A DNA stretch of 64,000 nucleotides. It comes from Pseudomonadota bacterium (GTDB lineage Bacteria > Myxococcota_A > Polyangia > Polyangiales > Polyangiaceae). Positions 1 through 9,025 of this stretch are shown here, piece by piece; the stretch's first letter is position 1; the number at the start of each line of letters is the position of its first letter. Both the position numbers and the translations under genes were made by a program. Location: NCBI GenBank assembly GCA_023423895.1, contig JAFAER010000126.1:1-64000 (forward strand). Reading direction: 5' to 3'. Below the pieces are notes generated by a model, which was given only the letters and a program-made list of their open reading frames with translations, was not told the origin of the DNA and ran no database searches.

Positions 1-788
1 GGTTGACCTGAGCCTCCGATTCGCGCCGCCCGTTGGGCGAGCGGCGCGAATCTCCAGCCGGTAGCTCGAGATCCGATCACGGCTCGTGTCTGTGCAGGAT
101 CGGCGGAACTGGGTTCCGCCTTAGCCGTTCCCCTCGGTGGCGTGTAGGGCTTCCCGTATGCGCTGAGCGGGGCCGCCGTCATGCCGTCCTGGAAACGGCG
201 AACCGCCTCGTAATCGGCTTTGCCGTTCGTTTGTGTGCGGCCGATCAACAGTCCGCGCGCCGTGGGACTTCGATACTCGCGAACACCGTCGGGGAGCTCG
301 CCCTGCCACGTCGGCCCGACGATAGCGTACGTCTGAGCGCCGGTGCCCGTCGTCCTGCTCCCTGGACTGGTGAACACGTCGGTCCAGTGGTCGAGCCACT
401 GGTTCAGGTAGTAGCGTCCGCCGGAGTCGGGGACACTGACGACGAGCGGCTCCGTGGCGACGTCGTACGCCAGCGTCGAGTATAAGGTGTCCGCATTGGG
501 TCGCACCACGAGGGTGAACGAAGCGTCCGGAAACTCCCTCATGTGACCGAGCTGGTTGATGGGGGCCTGCGTTCCGGCGGGGACCTCCACGTTCGTGCCG
601 ACTTGCATCGTCACGTGCATCAAGACCATCGGATACGCGTAGACGTACGCGTCGCGTGCGATCTCGGCGACCTCCTCGCCCGATGGTGACGGCCGCGTCG
701 AAGGCGGCATCTGCGCGTACGCGACTCCGGCAAGCCCGAGGCAGAGGAGCGCCAGGACCAGCTGACGAAGCTTGGCGGACGAGTTCAT
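1..788 (-). CDS. DUF1254-family secreted protein (3' end beyond window)
   Basis: This frame starts at an ATG whose first base is 788 and stays open to position 1, so the gene is cut by the left edge. The N-terminus is a clear signal peptide: MNSSAKLRQ, a Leu/Ala-rich core, then a VAYAQ cleavage region. After it come features of the DUF1254 family: an AYVYAYPMVLMHVTMQVG stretch, then RPNADTLYSTLAYDV, then GGRYYLNQWLDHWTDVF, then a segment reading VGPTW. DUF1254 proteins are periplasmic or exported proteins, usually paired with a DUF1214 domain downstream. Their biochemical function is not established. A conflicting frame on the same strand (121-1002) lacks any family signal and was discarded. 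The missing C-terminus, where DUF1214 would lie, cannot be judged. Confidence 0.8.
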   Translation of the reverse strand, partial: MNSSAKLRQLVLALLCLGLAGVAYAQMPPSTRPSPSGEEVAEIARDAYVYAYPMVLMHVTMQVGTNVEVPAGTQAPINQLGHMREFPDASFTLVVRPNADTLYSTLAYDVATEPLVVSVPDSGGRYYLNQWLDHWTDVFTSPGSRTTGTGAQTYAIVGPTWQGELPDGVREYRSPTARGLLIGRTQTNGKADYEAVRRFQDGMTAAPLSAYGKPYTPPRGTAKAEPSSADPAQTRAVIGSRATGWRFAPLAQRAARIGGSGQ

Positions 789-1064
789 CGAGGCTCCTCT
801 CGGCCCATCGTGGGAGCTCGCCATCGAAGCAAGCCTCACACCTGCTCGCGTCCCCGGCGTCGGATGAGATGCTTGGGCCCACCGCTGACGTCATCCTGTC
901 CGCACCGTTCCTCGTCTGGCTCCTCCGAAAGATGCCGCAGGAGACCTGAGAAGGGGGAGACGGCGTGAGGTGTCCGTGAGCGGCTCGCCCCATCTCGATC
1001 ATGGGTCGGTGATAGGAGCGTTTGGCCCCTCAGTGCGCCGATCGTCTCGTGGTATCAAGGATCG

Positions 1065-2231
1065 ATGTCGGACGTCAGCGTCAGGGTGACGAACGTACGC
1101 GATGCGATCACCGCATCTTGTCGCGGGTTGATCGATCGCCAGGCCCTCGTCGAGCTCTCCGTATTGTGTGCAGTGGCCAGGGAGCACCTGCTCGTCATCG
1201 GCCCGCCAGGAACTGCCAAGAGCGAAGCGGTGCGCCGAATCGCGCGCCAGCTCGGTGGAACGTACTTCGAGTACCTTCTTGGACGGTTTACCGAGCCATC
1301 GGAGCTCTTCGGGCCTATCGATCTCCGGAAGCTCAAGGAGGGAATCGTCGAAACATCGACGGCGGGAATGTTGCCAGAGGCTGAATTCGCATTCCTCGAT
1401 GAGGTGTTTCTGGGCTCCACCGCCATTCTGAACACGCTTCTCGCGATCCTGAACGAACGCACGTTTCGGCGAGGGCACACGACGCTCGCTTGTCCGATGC
1501 GCGTTTGTGTCGGCGCTGCGAATCGGTTGCCGGACGACGACCACCTTGCGGCATTTGCCGATCGATTCCTGGTTCGCGTCTTCGTCCAGCCTGTCGAGGA
1601 TTCACGGCTCGAGGACCTGCTCGAAGCGGGATGGGCCGGGCAGTCGGCGGCGCACCAACCCGCCGCGTTCGAAGGTGGTGGGCGCGCCACGATGGCCGAC
1701 GTCGATGCGCTCTCGGAGGCCGCGCACGCCATGGACCTGGCAGACGTACGACCGGCGCTCGCACGCGCCGTACGTCTGCTCCGGGCTGCAGGTATCGAAT
1801 GGAGCGACCGCCGCGTGGTACGTGTTCAACGTCTCGTGGCAGCGGCGGCGGTCCTCGCAGGACGACAGAAGGCGACCGAGGCCGATCTGTGGCCCATCGT
1901 CTTCGCCATTCCGACGGAGGAAGCGCAGCGTATCGGTCGGGATGCGCTGCGAGACTTGCTCGCACTTTCGGAGAGCGGGAGCCTGCTCGCGGCCGCAGCA
2001 GAAGGCTCGCTCGCCCCGTTGGCGCGCTCTGCTCTCCTCTTGAAGGAGGCGGAGAGCACGTTTGCGGCGCGCCCCTCGTCATCCGCGGGTGACGGGCAGT
2101 GGCGGCTGCAGATCGAGGCGATTGCTCGGGAGATCGACGCGACGTTCACCGCGGCGACGATGCCGGAACCAATCGCCCACCTGCGTTCGCGGGTAGTCGG
2201 CGTGCTCGAGGAGCGTCCGGAGCTCGACTGA
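1065..2231 (+). CDS. MoxR/RavA-type AAA+ ATPase of a ternary conflict system
   Basis: The 388-residue protein is a MoxR-family AAA+ ATPase. Walker A is GPPGTAKS at residues 46-53. The segment FTEPSELFGPIDLRKLKEG leads to Walker B (FAFLDEVFLGS), followed by ILNTLLAILNERTFRRG and the sensor/arginine region (ANRLPDDDHLAAFADRF). This order and spacing are closest to the RavA branch. MoxR ATPases act as chaperones with a vWA-domain partner, and such a partner is encoded two genes downstream. The start is the ATG after an AAGGA ribosome-binding site. It is the first gene of a four-gene operon; the next gene begins 3 bp after its stop. The family call is secure from motifs. The role in defence follows from gene neighbourhood. 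Confidence 0.93.
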   Translation: MSDVSVRVTNVRDAITASCRGLIDRQALVELSVLCAVAREHLLVIGPPGTAKSEAVRRIARQLGGTYFEYLLGRFTEPSELFGPIDLRKLKEGIVETSTAGMLPEAEFAFLDEVFLGSTAILNTLLAILNERTFRRGHTTLACPMRVCVGAANRLPDDDHLAAFADRFLVRVFVQPVEDSRLEDLLEAGWAGQSAAHQPAAFEGGGRATMADVDALSEAAHAMDLADVRPALARAVRLLRAAGIEWSDRRVVRVQRLVAAAAVLAGRQKATEADLWPIVFAIPTEEAQRIGRDALRDLLALSESGSLLAAAAEGSLAPLARSALLLKEAESTFAARPSSSAGDGQWRLQIEAIAREIDATFTAATMPEPIAHLRSRVVGVLEERPELD

Positions 2232-2233
2232 GC

Positions 2234-2656
2234 GTGTTCGGCGTCAGTTTCGTACCCCGCTCGGCGCCGCTCGAGCCTCGTGCGGTCATCGGCTTTGGTA
2301 CGGCGGCGCGCGCTCTAGCCGAGCGACTCCTCGCGTGCGACGAGGAAACGTGGACGGCTCTCCGTGGGTTGGTCTGGAAGGAGGCGCTACTCGTCGTGGG
2401 GCCGACGGCGGTGTTGCCGTGGGCGAACGGCGTCTCGTACCTGGGGCAAGATCCTGAAGTGCCGCTCCTGCTTCTCCCGACGCAACTCCGTCCGAACGTG
2501 CCTCTCGATGCCTTCGGACGCGCTCTCCTCGAGCATGCAAAAGGGCTCGAGCCACCCCTCGTCGTCACGGCGGACCCGATGCGGGTCGTTTCGCTGACGA
2601 ATGCAAGGCCGATCCTGCGTGCGCGCCTGACCGCCTGGATGCGAGAGCGTCCGTGA
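2234..2656 (+). CDS. bpX5-like small component of MoxR-vWA-propeller system
   Basis: This 140-residue protein starts at a GTG 3 bp after the moxR stop. It ends in a 4-bp GTGA overlap with the next gene. The frame extends further upstream inside moxR, but that part is a shadow. The protein has no signal peptide or membrane segment. It begins VFGVSFVPRSAPLEPRAV and contains an alternating helix/strand pattern with a hydrophobic LLLLPTQLRPNVP segment near the middle. Size and position between moxR and the vWA gene match the small domain called bpX5 in the described MoxR-vWA-beta-propeller ternary systems. I recognise this mainly by context and by the general sequence pattern, so the name is tentative. 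Its molecular role is unknown. Confidence 0.65.
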   Translation: MFGVSFVPRSAPLEPRAVIGFGTAARALAERLLACDEETWTALRGLVWKEALLVVGPTAVLPWANGVSYLGQDPEVPLLLLPTQLRPNVPLDAFGRALLEHAKGLEPPLVVTADPMRVVSLTNARPILRARLTAWMRERP

Positions 2657-4428
2657 CGGGTGCGGTCGTCCTTCCCAAGGGGATTGCGCATTGGGAGAAG
2701 CAGCTCGCGATCTTCCCGGAGGACGTCGCGCTTGCTCTCGGTGCGCTCGCAGCTCGGCTGGCCATCGTTCTGGACTTGCCGGGAACACAGCGTTCGCGCC
2801 GCGACGAGCCGGACGGCTTCGCTGGATTGTCGAGGCGTGGCTCGTACGAACGCCTGCTCCTGTCCGAATGGTTGCTGCAAGAAGAGCTGCCGGACGAGTT
2901 CATCCGACGTGCGATGGCTGGTGAGCATTCGTTTCTCGAGCGCGCTCATCGCTCGGATGCCGCCGCGAGTCGCGCCGTCGTCCTCTTCGATGTGGGGAGC
3001 GATCAGCTCGGCGGACCGCGTGTCGTTCAGCTCGCAGTGCTCATCACGCTGGCGCGCCGCGCCGAAGCCGCCGGGCAGTCTTTCGCCTGGGGGATCGTCC
3101 AGGACGAGAACGCGACGCTCCACGAAGGTGTCACGGAGTCCGGCGTGCGGGGGTTCGTGACCCACCGATCCATCCGGCGCTCGACGGCGGCAGACGTCAC
3201 GCGCTGGCGTGCCGCGCTCGGCGCTCGGGTCTGGTCGGAACGTTGGCTCGTCGGCGGCGACCGGCTCGAGGAATTCGCCGCGGAGCTCGAGGCGCACCGT
3301 GTCGCGATCTCGGAAGTCCTCGAGCTCGAGAGCACCAACAGAGTTCAGGCGCGCGTCTTTCATCGAGGCACAGCGCGTCCGCGAGAGACGACGCTCGTGT
3401 TGCCGCCAGCACGGACCGCCGTCCAGATTCTTCGGGATCCGCTTGCGGCTTCCGCGACTCGCCAGACGCCGTCCGGTCGGCTCGCCCCGTCGTCGCCGTT
3501 GTTGTTCTCCCCGGACGGTCGTCGACTGTGGGCGATCGGCGAACGTGGCGAGCTCGTGACCATACAGGTCCCCAATTCGCCCCGCGCCGCGCAAGGACAG
3601 GTCACCGCGACGCGCCTCGGTGACTCCGGATCGATCGTCGCCGTGGGGCAGGCGCGGTCGAAGAAGCGCACGGTTGCCGTCACCTGGGATGACCACCATC
3701 ACGTGCTTCATGTGCTCTCGAAGCGAGGTCACGTCGTGACGCAGAGCATACCGCTTCGAGCTCCCGCCGGCTATTCGCTCCGCTCGTCTGGCCTGCGTCC
3801 CCTCGGGGTCGTCGACGTCGATCATGTGCTCTGGATGGACGGGGATGGTGCACTGGTGGAGGCCATGGCGGGCGAGCTCGTCATCCGTGGCGACTTCAAG
3901 GCGATCGCCTCGCGACCGCTCCCGAAGGGCCTGGCCCTCATCGCTCGCGAACCGCGGCCCCCTCATGTCGTTGCTGCGCGAGCGAGGACGAGGGCTCCCG
4001 CCGAGCTCGAACGCAACGGGGTTCAGCTCCTGGCTCCGACGCTCGCATCGGAGGCGTTCTTCGGCGACGCGCGCGACGCCGACGTCTTCGTCTATCGACG
4101 ATCCGAGAAGACATGGACGCTCGTGCGCCGTCAGGAGTCGACACACGTACAGATCCCGGACGGGGCCGTCTGTGTCGGCTGCGTGGAACGCTTGTCCCCG
4201 ACCGTGCAGACCTTCGTCGTCGTCCTCCTCGCCGGCCGAACACGGATCGCACTCATGGCATCGAGGATTCAGGAAGTCGTTGTGGAGACCACGACGCCGA
4301 TCGTCTCCCTCACCGTGAGCGATGTTTCGCGCGACATCGTCTATCTCACGGAGGCGGGCGAGCTTGGCATCTTCTCCGTGACGCTCGGCAAGGTCGTTCT
4401 TTGTCTCGCAGGCGTGGCGGGGCCGTGA
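2653..4428 (+). CDS. vWA-like/beta-propeller protein of ternary system
   Basis: This 591-residue protein starts at a GTG overlapping the previous stop by 4 bp. Residues 60-110 form a helical segment (GSYERLLLSEWLLQEELPDE). A vWA-like strand follows, AVVLFDVGSDQLGGP, at about 108-122. The metal-site motif, normally DxSxS, reads DVGSD here, so the MIDAS is altered. From about residue 285 the sequence is strand-rich, with repeats such as LLFSPDGRRLWAIGERGELV and IVYLTEAGELGIFSV that look like propeller blades. MoxR ATPases act on vWA partners, so this is the presumed partner of the first gene. It has no signal peptide and should be cytoplasmic. It overlaps the next gene by 4 bp (GTGA), which suggests translational coupling. 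Confidence 0.82.
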   Translation: MTGAVVLPKGIAHWEKQLAIFPEDVALALGALAARLAIVLDLPGTQRSRRDEPDGFAGLSRRGSYERLLLSEWLLQEELPDEFIRRAMAGEHSFLERAHRSDAAASRAVVLFDVGSDQLGGPRVVQLAVLITLARRAEAAGQSFAWGIVQDENATLHEGVTESGVRGFVTHRSIRRSTAADVTRWRAALGARVWSERWLVGGDRLEEFAAELEAHRVAISEVLELESTNRVQARVFHRGTARPRETTLVLPPARTAVQILRDPLAASATRQTPSGRLAPSSPLLFSPDGRRLWAIGERGELVTIQVPNSPRAAQGQVTATRLGDSGSIVAVGQARSKKRTVAVTWDDHHHVLHVLSKRGHVVTQSIPLRAPAGYSLRSSGLRPLGVVDVDHVLWMDGDGALVEAMAGELVIRGDFKAIASRPLPKGLALIAREPRPPHVVAARARTRAPAELERNGVQLLAPTLASEAFFGDARDADVFVYRRSEKTWTLVRRQESTHVQIPDGAVCVGCVERLSPTVQTFVVVLLAGRTRIALMASRIQEVVVETTTPIVSLTVSDVSRDIVYLTEAGELGIFSVTLGKVVLCLAGVAGP

Positions 4429-7400
4429 CGCAGCCCCTGCGACCGCGTCGGTTGATTCATCGAGGTACGGTCCTCGCGAGCGGCCTCGTCGTCGACACGC
4501 AGAGCACCGGAGAAGAGGAGGCACGCCGCCGAGTGCTGCGTGAGCTCTCCGCTGAGGCTGGGGAGGTATCTCGCGTCGGACAGCGCTACGTCGTTCGCTT
4601 TCGGCGCGGTTCCCATCGTAGATGCGATGTGGCGCAGGGGAGCCTGCTCACGAGGTGTGGTGCGCTGCTTACGGCTGCCCCACTCGACCGCGATGAGGAA
4701 CGCACGATCGCCGAGGCCTTCGGCGCGCCGGGGATGGAACATGTGGTGGTGGCGGAGGGAGGAGAGCTGGCCGTCCTCGCGCTAGGCGGCGAGTCGGTCG
4801 ACGTCGCTCGGTGGCTCGACGTATCGTCGTTCGATTGCGTAGCGGACGTTGACTCGCTCGGTGAGGAGGCACTGCTGCCGGCTGCCAGCGCAGCGCCCGT
4901 GTCAGAAGACGTTCGGAGTGCCTTGGCTGCTCCTCCCCTGCCCGAAGCGGGCAGGCTGCTCCTGGCAGCGCTGACGAACGCAGCGGGATCCGACGCGGGG
5001 AAGGCCGGACCAGCGGCTGCGCCGTGGTCGGAGGGAAGCGCCAGGACGCTCGGTGCGGCCGGCGTCGTTCATCGGCTGCTCGCGTCGCTCTTCTCCGTCC
5101 TCGGCGCGGTGGCGTCCGACGCGCCGCCGTCCGGGCCCCTCTCACGCTCCGGCGTCGGCCGCGCCACCCCGTCGATGTTCGACTCACTCGCTTCGCTGGT
5201 CCGGCGCGCCGCTGTACGTCTGCTCGTGTGGGCGCGGCTCGGGCCGCTTCTCGGACGCAAACATGCGACTTACGTCGCGAGCCTCCTCGACGCGTTCGAG
5301 CGCGGCGACGTCGACGACGTTCTCCGTCGCGGACTTCCACTGTCACGCGAAGGCACGAACGGCTCGGACGTGCCCGCCCTCGGATTTGCCGACCGCCGCG
5401 ATCTGGAGATCCGGCCTGCGGCTACGCGAGCGGCATCATCCGTGCTGCTCGGAGACGGCCTGTTCATGCTTCTCAGAGAGAAGTACCGCAGGCTCGTCTC
5501 CTTGCTGCAGTCGCGCGGCGATGTGGACAAGGCGGCGTTCGTCCTGGCGGAGCTCCTGCAGGAGAACGAGGAGGCAGTCGCCTTTCTCCAAAAACACGGG
5601 AAGTTCGGCCTCGCAGCCAAGCTCGCGGAGGCACGCGGCCTCGCACCGAGCGTCGTGATTCGTTCGTTGTTCCTCGCAGGAGACAAGGATCGCGCGGTAG
5701 CGCTGGCGCGCCGCACGGGAGCCTTTGCCGACGCCGTAACTCACCTCGAACGCTCGCATCCGAACGAAGGCCGCGCGCTCAGGATCGTGTGGGCGAACGT
5801 GCTCGCGGAGCAGGGAGCATTTGCGGCGGCGGTCGATGTCATCTGGCCGATCGAGGAGGCACGAGCTCTGTCGCTCGTATGGCTCGAACACGCGATTGCT
5901 GTCGGGGGACCCACGGCGATGCGTGCGCTCGTGAAGAAGCTCGTACTCCAGCCGGAAGCGTTCACGGAAGCACGCGAGCGGTTTCGCGAGTGCGTCAGCG
6001 TTGGACTCGATGACGAGCCGGCGGAGCGGGCCACCATCGCGTTGGGGGAGGAGCTACTGATCCAGACACCGAACGCCGCTACACGCCTGCTCGCACGGCT
6101 CGTCGTTCGGGAGTTGCTGCATCGCGCGCCGCTGGGGAAGGACCGCGCAACATCACGGTTGACGTGGGGCTTGCTCGACGTCGCAGGTGACAGCGTGCTT
6201 CGAGCCGACGTCACGAGCCGCGCGGGATTTCGGCAGCTGACCGGCGAGCCCTCGGGGGCGCTGCTCGTCCGAGCCGCGAACGCGACCCTTCGAGGCAAGG
6301 TCCGAACGACGAACGAAGATGCATCGTTCTCGTCTCTTCTCGACCAGTCTGCGCCGTGGCAGTCCTCGATCGCGGGCCGCGTCGACCTCAATGGGCTGCT
6401 CCTTGCAGCCATCGACGGCGTGGTCGGCCTCTCGCCGCCCAACCTTGCTGCCGTGGAGCTGACCCGCCATGTGTGGCAGTCGCTTTGCGACAACCATCGC
6501 TCAACCGAAGGAGGCTCGTTCTCCTCGGGCGGACTCGCCGACGCGTGTCGAGCGGCCAACAGGAGACTCCTGCGCGAAACCTCGCCAGAGCCAGGCCTTG
6601 GCGACTCCGCAGCAAGCGGCACATTCGCGACCGTCGAGGGGGACACCTTGATCGTCGTCCATGCCGGCGGTACCCGCGGCTACGTACTTCGTGAGGGGCG
6701 GCTCACACGCATCACGACGGAGCACACCCTCACGGAGATGTGGCGAAGATGGGGGCATCGCGCCGATGAGGCGACCGTGCCCGACCCCATCGTGTCCGGC
6801 TACGGGGCTCGTGATGACGTGGAGCTCGACGTCTTGCGGCTCGAGCTTCGACGCGGCGATGTGGTCATGCTCTGTACGGACGGTCTGTGGCGTACCGTCG
6901 AGGATGACCAGATCCGCCAAGCGTTGACGCTGGCGACGCCCGAGCAGGCATGTGGCGATCTCGTCGGACGTGCAGAAGCGGCTGGCGCGCCGGACAACGT
7001 CGCGGTGGTCGTCGCTCGGTTCGACGGTCCGGCGCTCCTTCCTTCGAACGGCGCGCCAGTGTCGATCGAATTGCAGAGATTCGACGCGCAAGGCGATGCC
7101 GTGGCTCCGCTCGGTTCGTCTGCTCCGTCTACTCCGTCCGCTCGCGTTGACTGCATTCGCCGGAGCCGTGCGGATGTCGGAGCGATTCCGGTGCGCGATG
7201 CGTACGAGTTGCCGGACGGGCGACTGCTCCTGGCGCTCGGCGAGATGGGACTCCGGTTGATCGCCCGTGATGGCCGTACGCTGGTCTCCTTCAAGGAGCC
7301 GGCGCATCGGCTCATCCCTTCCGACGAGGGGGCGCGCGTGATCGTCGCCACGTCGCGCGGGGCGTCGACGCAGTTGGCTCGTCTGGACCTTACGACCAAG

Positions 7401-8141
7401 CGACTTCGTCCCTGGTGCGATGCGCGAATCGATGTTCACGCGCGCGACTTCGATGGTGGCATCTGGTACGTGGCCTGTGGCGACGCGCTCTTCGCGATCG
7501 ATGCGCTTGCCGATGGCTGGAAGCACCTCTGGAGCGTCTCCGAGATGGCAGGAGGTAGAGGTCGCGTGACGTCGATCGTTCGCGCCCCGACCCAGCAGCA
7601 TCGCCAACATGCCTCGTTCCGAGCACTCGTCGCCTACGCCGACCTCACTCAGGAATGCTGGACGTTCCAGTCCGATCACCAGGTGTTGCGGGCACGCTCA
7701 CCGTTGCCACTGGATGAGGAACGCATGCACTCTGGCGGCGAGTTCCAGCTGGCGTCGGCAGGCGAGGTCTTCCTCTGGCGGCACGTCGTCGATGTCGCCG
7801 GAGCGACGAAGCTCGTCGGAGAGCATTGGCGCAAGGGTCCAGGGTGGCGGACGTTCGTGTCATGTGGCGAGGAGTTGCCGCTGACCCCGATGGGCAACGA
7901 GAGGTGGAGCGTATTTCCCACCCGCACGTCCGAAGGCATGACCATTCGCGTCCTCGACGTACGGAATCGACATCAAGAGCCGCTCGCGATCCATCTCGAG
8001 GGCGTCGCTACGGGGCGGTCCTCGACACATGAGGTCGCCCGTCTTCAGGGCAATCGTCTCGTCATCTCCGACGACGACGGACGTGTCCTCGTGATTGCCC
8101 TCGATGCGAGGCGCGTCGTTCGCGATCTTCGCATCACGTGA
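4425..8141 (+). CDS. bpX6-like / helical / PP2C phosphatase / propeller multidomain protein
   Basis: The 1238-residue protein starts at a GTG overlapping the vWA gene; the frame is open further upstream but that part is a shadow. Residues 1-100 (RRLIHRGTVLASGLVVDTQ onward) resemble the bpX6 domain of MoxR-vWA-propeller systems. Residues about 330-600 are helical repeat-like. A PP2C-type Ser/Thr phosphatase spans roughly 615-870: RTTNED (N630-E631-D632), AIDGVVG with D664, VLREGRLTRIT, LCTDGLW with D819, and GAPDNVAVVV with D857. The usual GDSR reads AGGTR. Residues 870-1238 are strand-rich, with repeats like a propeller. The metal-binding acidic residues of PP2C are retained, so activity is plausible. 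It could reset a phosphorylation signal in the system; this is inference. Confidence 0.82.
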   Translation: MTQPLRPRRLIHRGTVLASGLVVDTQSTGEEEARRRVLRELSAEAGEVSRVGQRYVVRFRRGSHRRCDVAQGSLLTRCGALLTAAPLDRDEERTIAEAFGAPGMEHVVVAEGGELAVLALGGESVDVARWLDVSSFDCVADVDSLGEEALLPAASAAPVSEDVRSALAAPPLPEAGRLLLAALTNAAGSDAGKAGPAAAPWSEGSARTLGAAGVVHRLLASLFSVLGAVASDAPPSGPLSRSGVGRATPSMFDSLASLVRRAAVRLLVWARLGPLLGRKHATYVASLLDAFERGDVDDVLRRGLPLSREGTNGSDVPALGFADRRDLEIRPAATRAASSVLLGDGLFMLLREKYRRLVSLLQSRGDVDKAAFVLAELLQENEEAVAFLQKHGKFGLAAKLAEARGLAPSVVIRSLFLAGDKDRAVALARRTGAFADAVTHLERSHPNEGRALRIVWANVLAEQGAFAAAVDVIWPIEEARALSLVWLEHAIAVGGPTAMRALVKKLVLQPEAFTEARERFRECVSVGLDDEPAERATIALGEELLIQTPNAATRLLARLVVRELLHRAPLGKDRATSRLTWGLLDVAGDSVLRADVTSRAGFRQLTGEPSGALLVRAANATLRGKVRTTNEDASFSSLLDQSAPWQSSIAGRVDLNGLLLAAIDGVVGLSPPNLAAVELTRHVWQSLCDNHRSTEGGSFSSGGLADACRAANRRLLRETSPEPGLGDSAASGTFATVEGDTLIVVHAGGTRGYVLREGRLTRITTEHTLTEMWRRWGHRADEATVPDPIVSGYGARDDVELDVLRLELRRGDVVMLCTDGLWRTVEDDQIRQALTLATPEQACGDLVGRAEAAGAPDNVAVVVARFDGPALLPSNGAPVSIELQRFDAQGDAVAPLGSSAPSTPSARVDCIRRSRADVGAIPVRDAYELPDGRLLLALGEMGLRLIARDGRTLVSFKEPAHRLIPSDEGARVIVATSRGASTQLARLDLTTKRLRPWCDARIDVHARDFDGGIWYVACGDALFAIDALADGWKHLWSVSEMAGGRGRVTSIVRAPTQQHRQHASFRALVAYADLTQECWTFQSDHQVLRARSPLPLDEERMHSGGEFQLASAGEVFLWRHVVDVAGATKLVGEHWRKGPGWRTFVSCGEELPLTPMGNERWSVFPTRTSEGMTIRVLDVRNRHQEPLAIHLEGVATGRSSTHEVARLQGNRLVISDDDGRVLVIALDARRVVRDLRIT

Positions 8142-8250
8142 CCACTGGCTTCGTATCGCGTCGCCAACGTGACGCGCGAGAAGTGGAGGGGCGAGCGTTA
8201 GGCCGATCGGCCCATGTTCGACGGGCACGGAGCAGTGCAACGCTCCACAC

Positions 8251-8997
8251 ATGAAGCTTCGATGGCTCGCGCTCGTCCTCACCGTGCCCGCTGCTCTGAT
8301 GCTCCTCAGCCCGTCAGGTCTTGCAGCGCCCGGTATCGGGACGGCGCCGCCGACGCCGACGATGAAGCCGGTCCCGAAGCCGCTTCGCTTCGGGAAGCTC
8401 GCGGTCAAGAATGCGGCTGCGGTGCCGGGCGAGAAGCGTACGCTCGAGGCTCGCTTCACGCTCGGCTCCGGGGACACACCGATCGCGGGGAAGAGCATCG
8501 CGTTTCGTATCGAGGGAAAGGACGGGACCACCGTCCCCGGTGGTGCGATCGACGCAGGGGGCGCGACCACCGACGCCACCGGCACCGCGAAGCTTCCGTT
8601 CGACATCCCGGAGCTCGCGCAGGGGGCCTATCGCCTCGTCGCGAGGTTCTCCGCGGATGACGACACGGCAGCGGCGACGGCCGAGGGCAACCTCGGCATG
8701 GTCAAGGGGCTCACGAAGATCGAGCTCTCGGACCTCTCGTGGGGCAACTACAAGAACGAGACGGGCGCGCCTTTCGGGACCGTCTTCGTGACGCTGCGCC
8801 GGGTGAGCGACGGGCAAGCCCTCACGAAGAAGCTGACGATGACCGTCAACGGGAAGACATGGCAGGTCGGCGGCAGCTCCGCGACCATGGCGATCCCCGT
8901 CACGGCGCCGCCCTCGACGTGGCACGTGAAGGCGCAGTTCATGGGCGACGACGCCAATCAGCCCGTCGAGGCGCAGCGCTCGTACACGAAGCCGTGA
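8251..8997 (+). CDS. secreted protein with tandem Ig-like domains
   Basis: The 248-residue protein begins MKLRWLALVLTVPAALMLL and has a cleavable signal peptide ending near GLAAPG. A Pro-rich linker follows. The rest looks like two bacterial Ig-like modules. The first (about 50-150) has the pattern of a disordered-to-strand loop with IAGKSIAFRIEGKDG, TTDATGTAKLPF and AQGAYRLVARFSAD, as in filamin/invasin-type Ig domains. The second (about 155-245) ends STWHVKAQFMGDDANQPVEA. Proteins of this kind are usually exported structural or adhesive proteins. It lies 109 bp after the ternary-system operon on the same strand. There is no sign that it belongs to that system. No enzyme motif is seen. Confidence 0.7.
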   Translation: MKLRWLALVLTVPAALMLLSPSGLAAPGIGTAPPTPTMKPVPKPLRFGKLAVKNAAAVPGEKRTLEARFTLGSGDTPIAGKSIAFRIEGKDGTTVPGGAIDAGGATTDATGTAKLPFDIPELAQGAYRLVARFSADDDTAAATAEGNLGMVKGLTKIELSDLSWGNYKNETGAPFGTVFVTLRRVSDGQALTKKLTMTVNGKTWQVGGSSATMAIPVTAPPSTWHVKAQFMGDDANQPVEAQRSYTKP

Positions 8998-9025
8998 CCC
9001 GAGAACGCGGAACGTCAGGCCGCGC

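Noticed and set aside
2146..4524. 792-codon minus-strand frame opposite the vWA-propeller gene
   Set aside because: It has no domain motif and opposes coupled genes with GTGA junctions. It is a GC-bias artefact.
1065..8141. Diversity-generating retroelement linked to the ternary system
   Set aside because: Some relatives in conflict systems use a reverse transcriptase for variable effectors. No reverse transcriptase or template repeat was found here.
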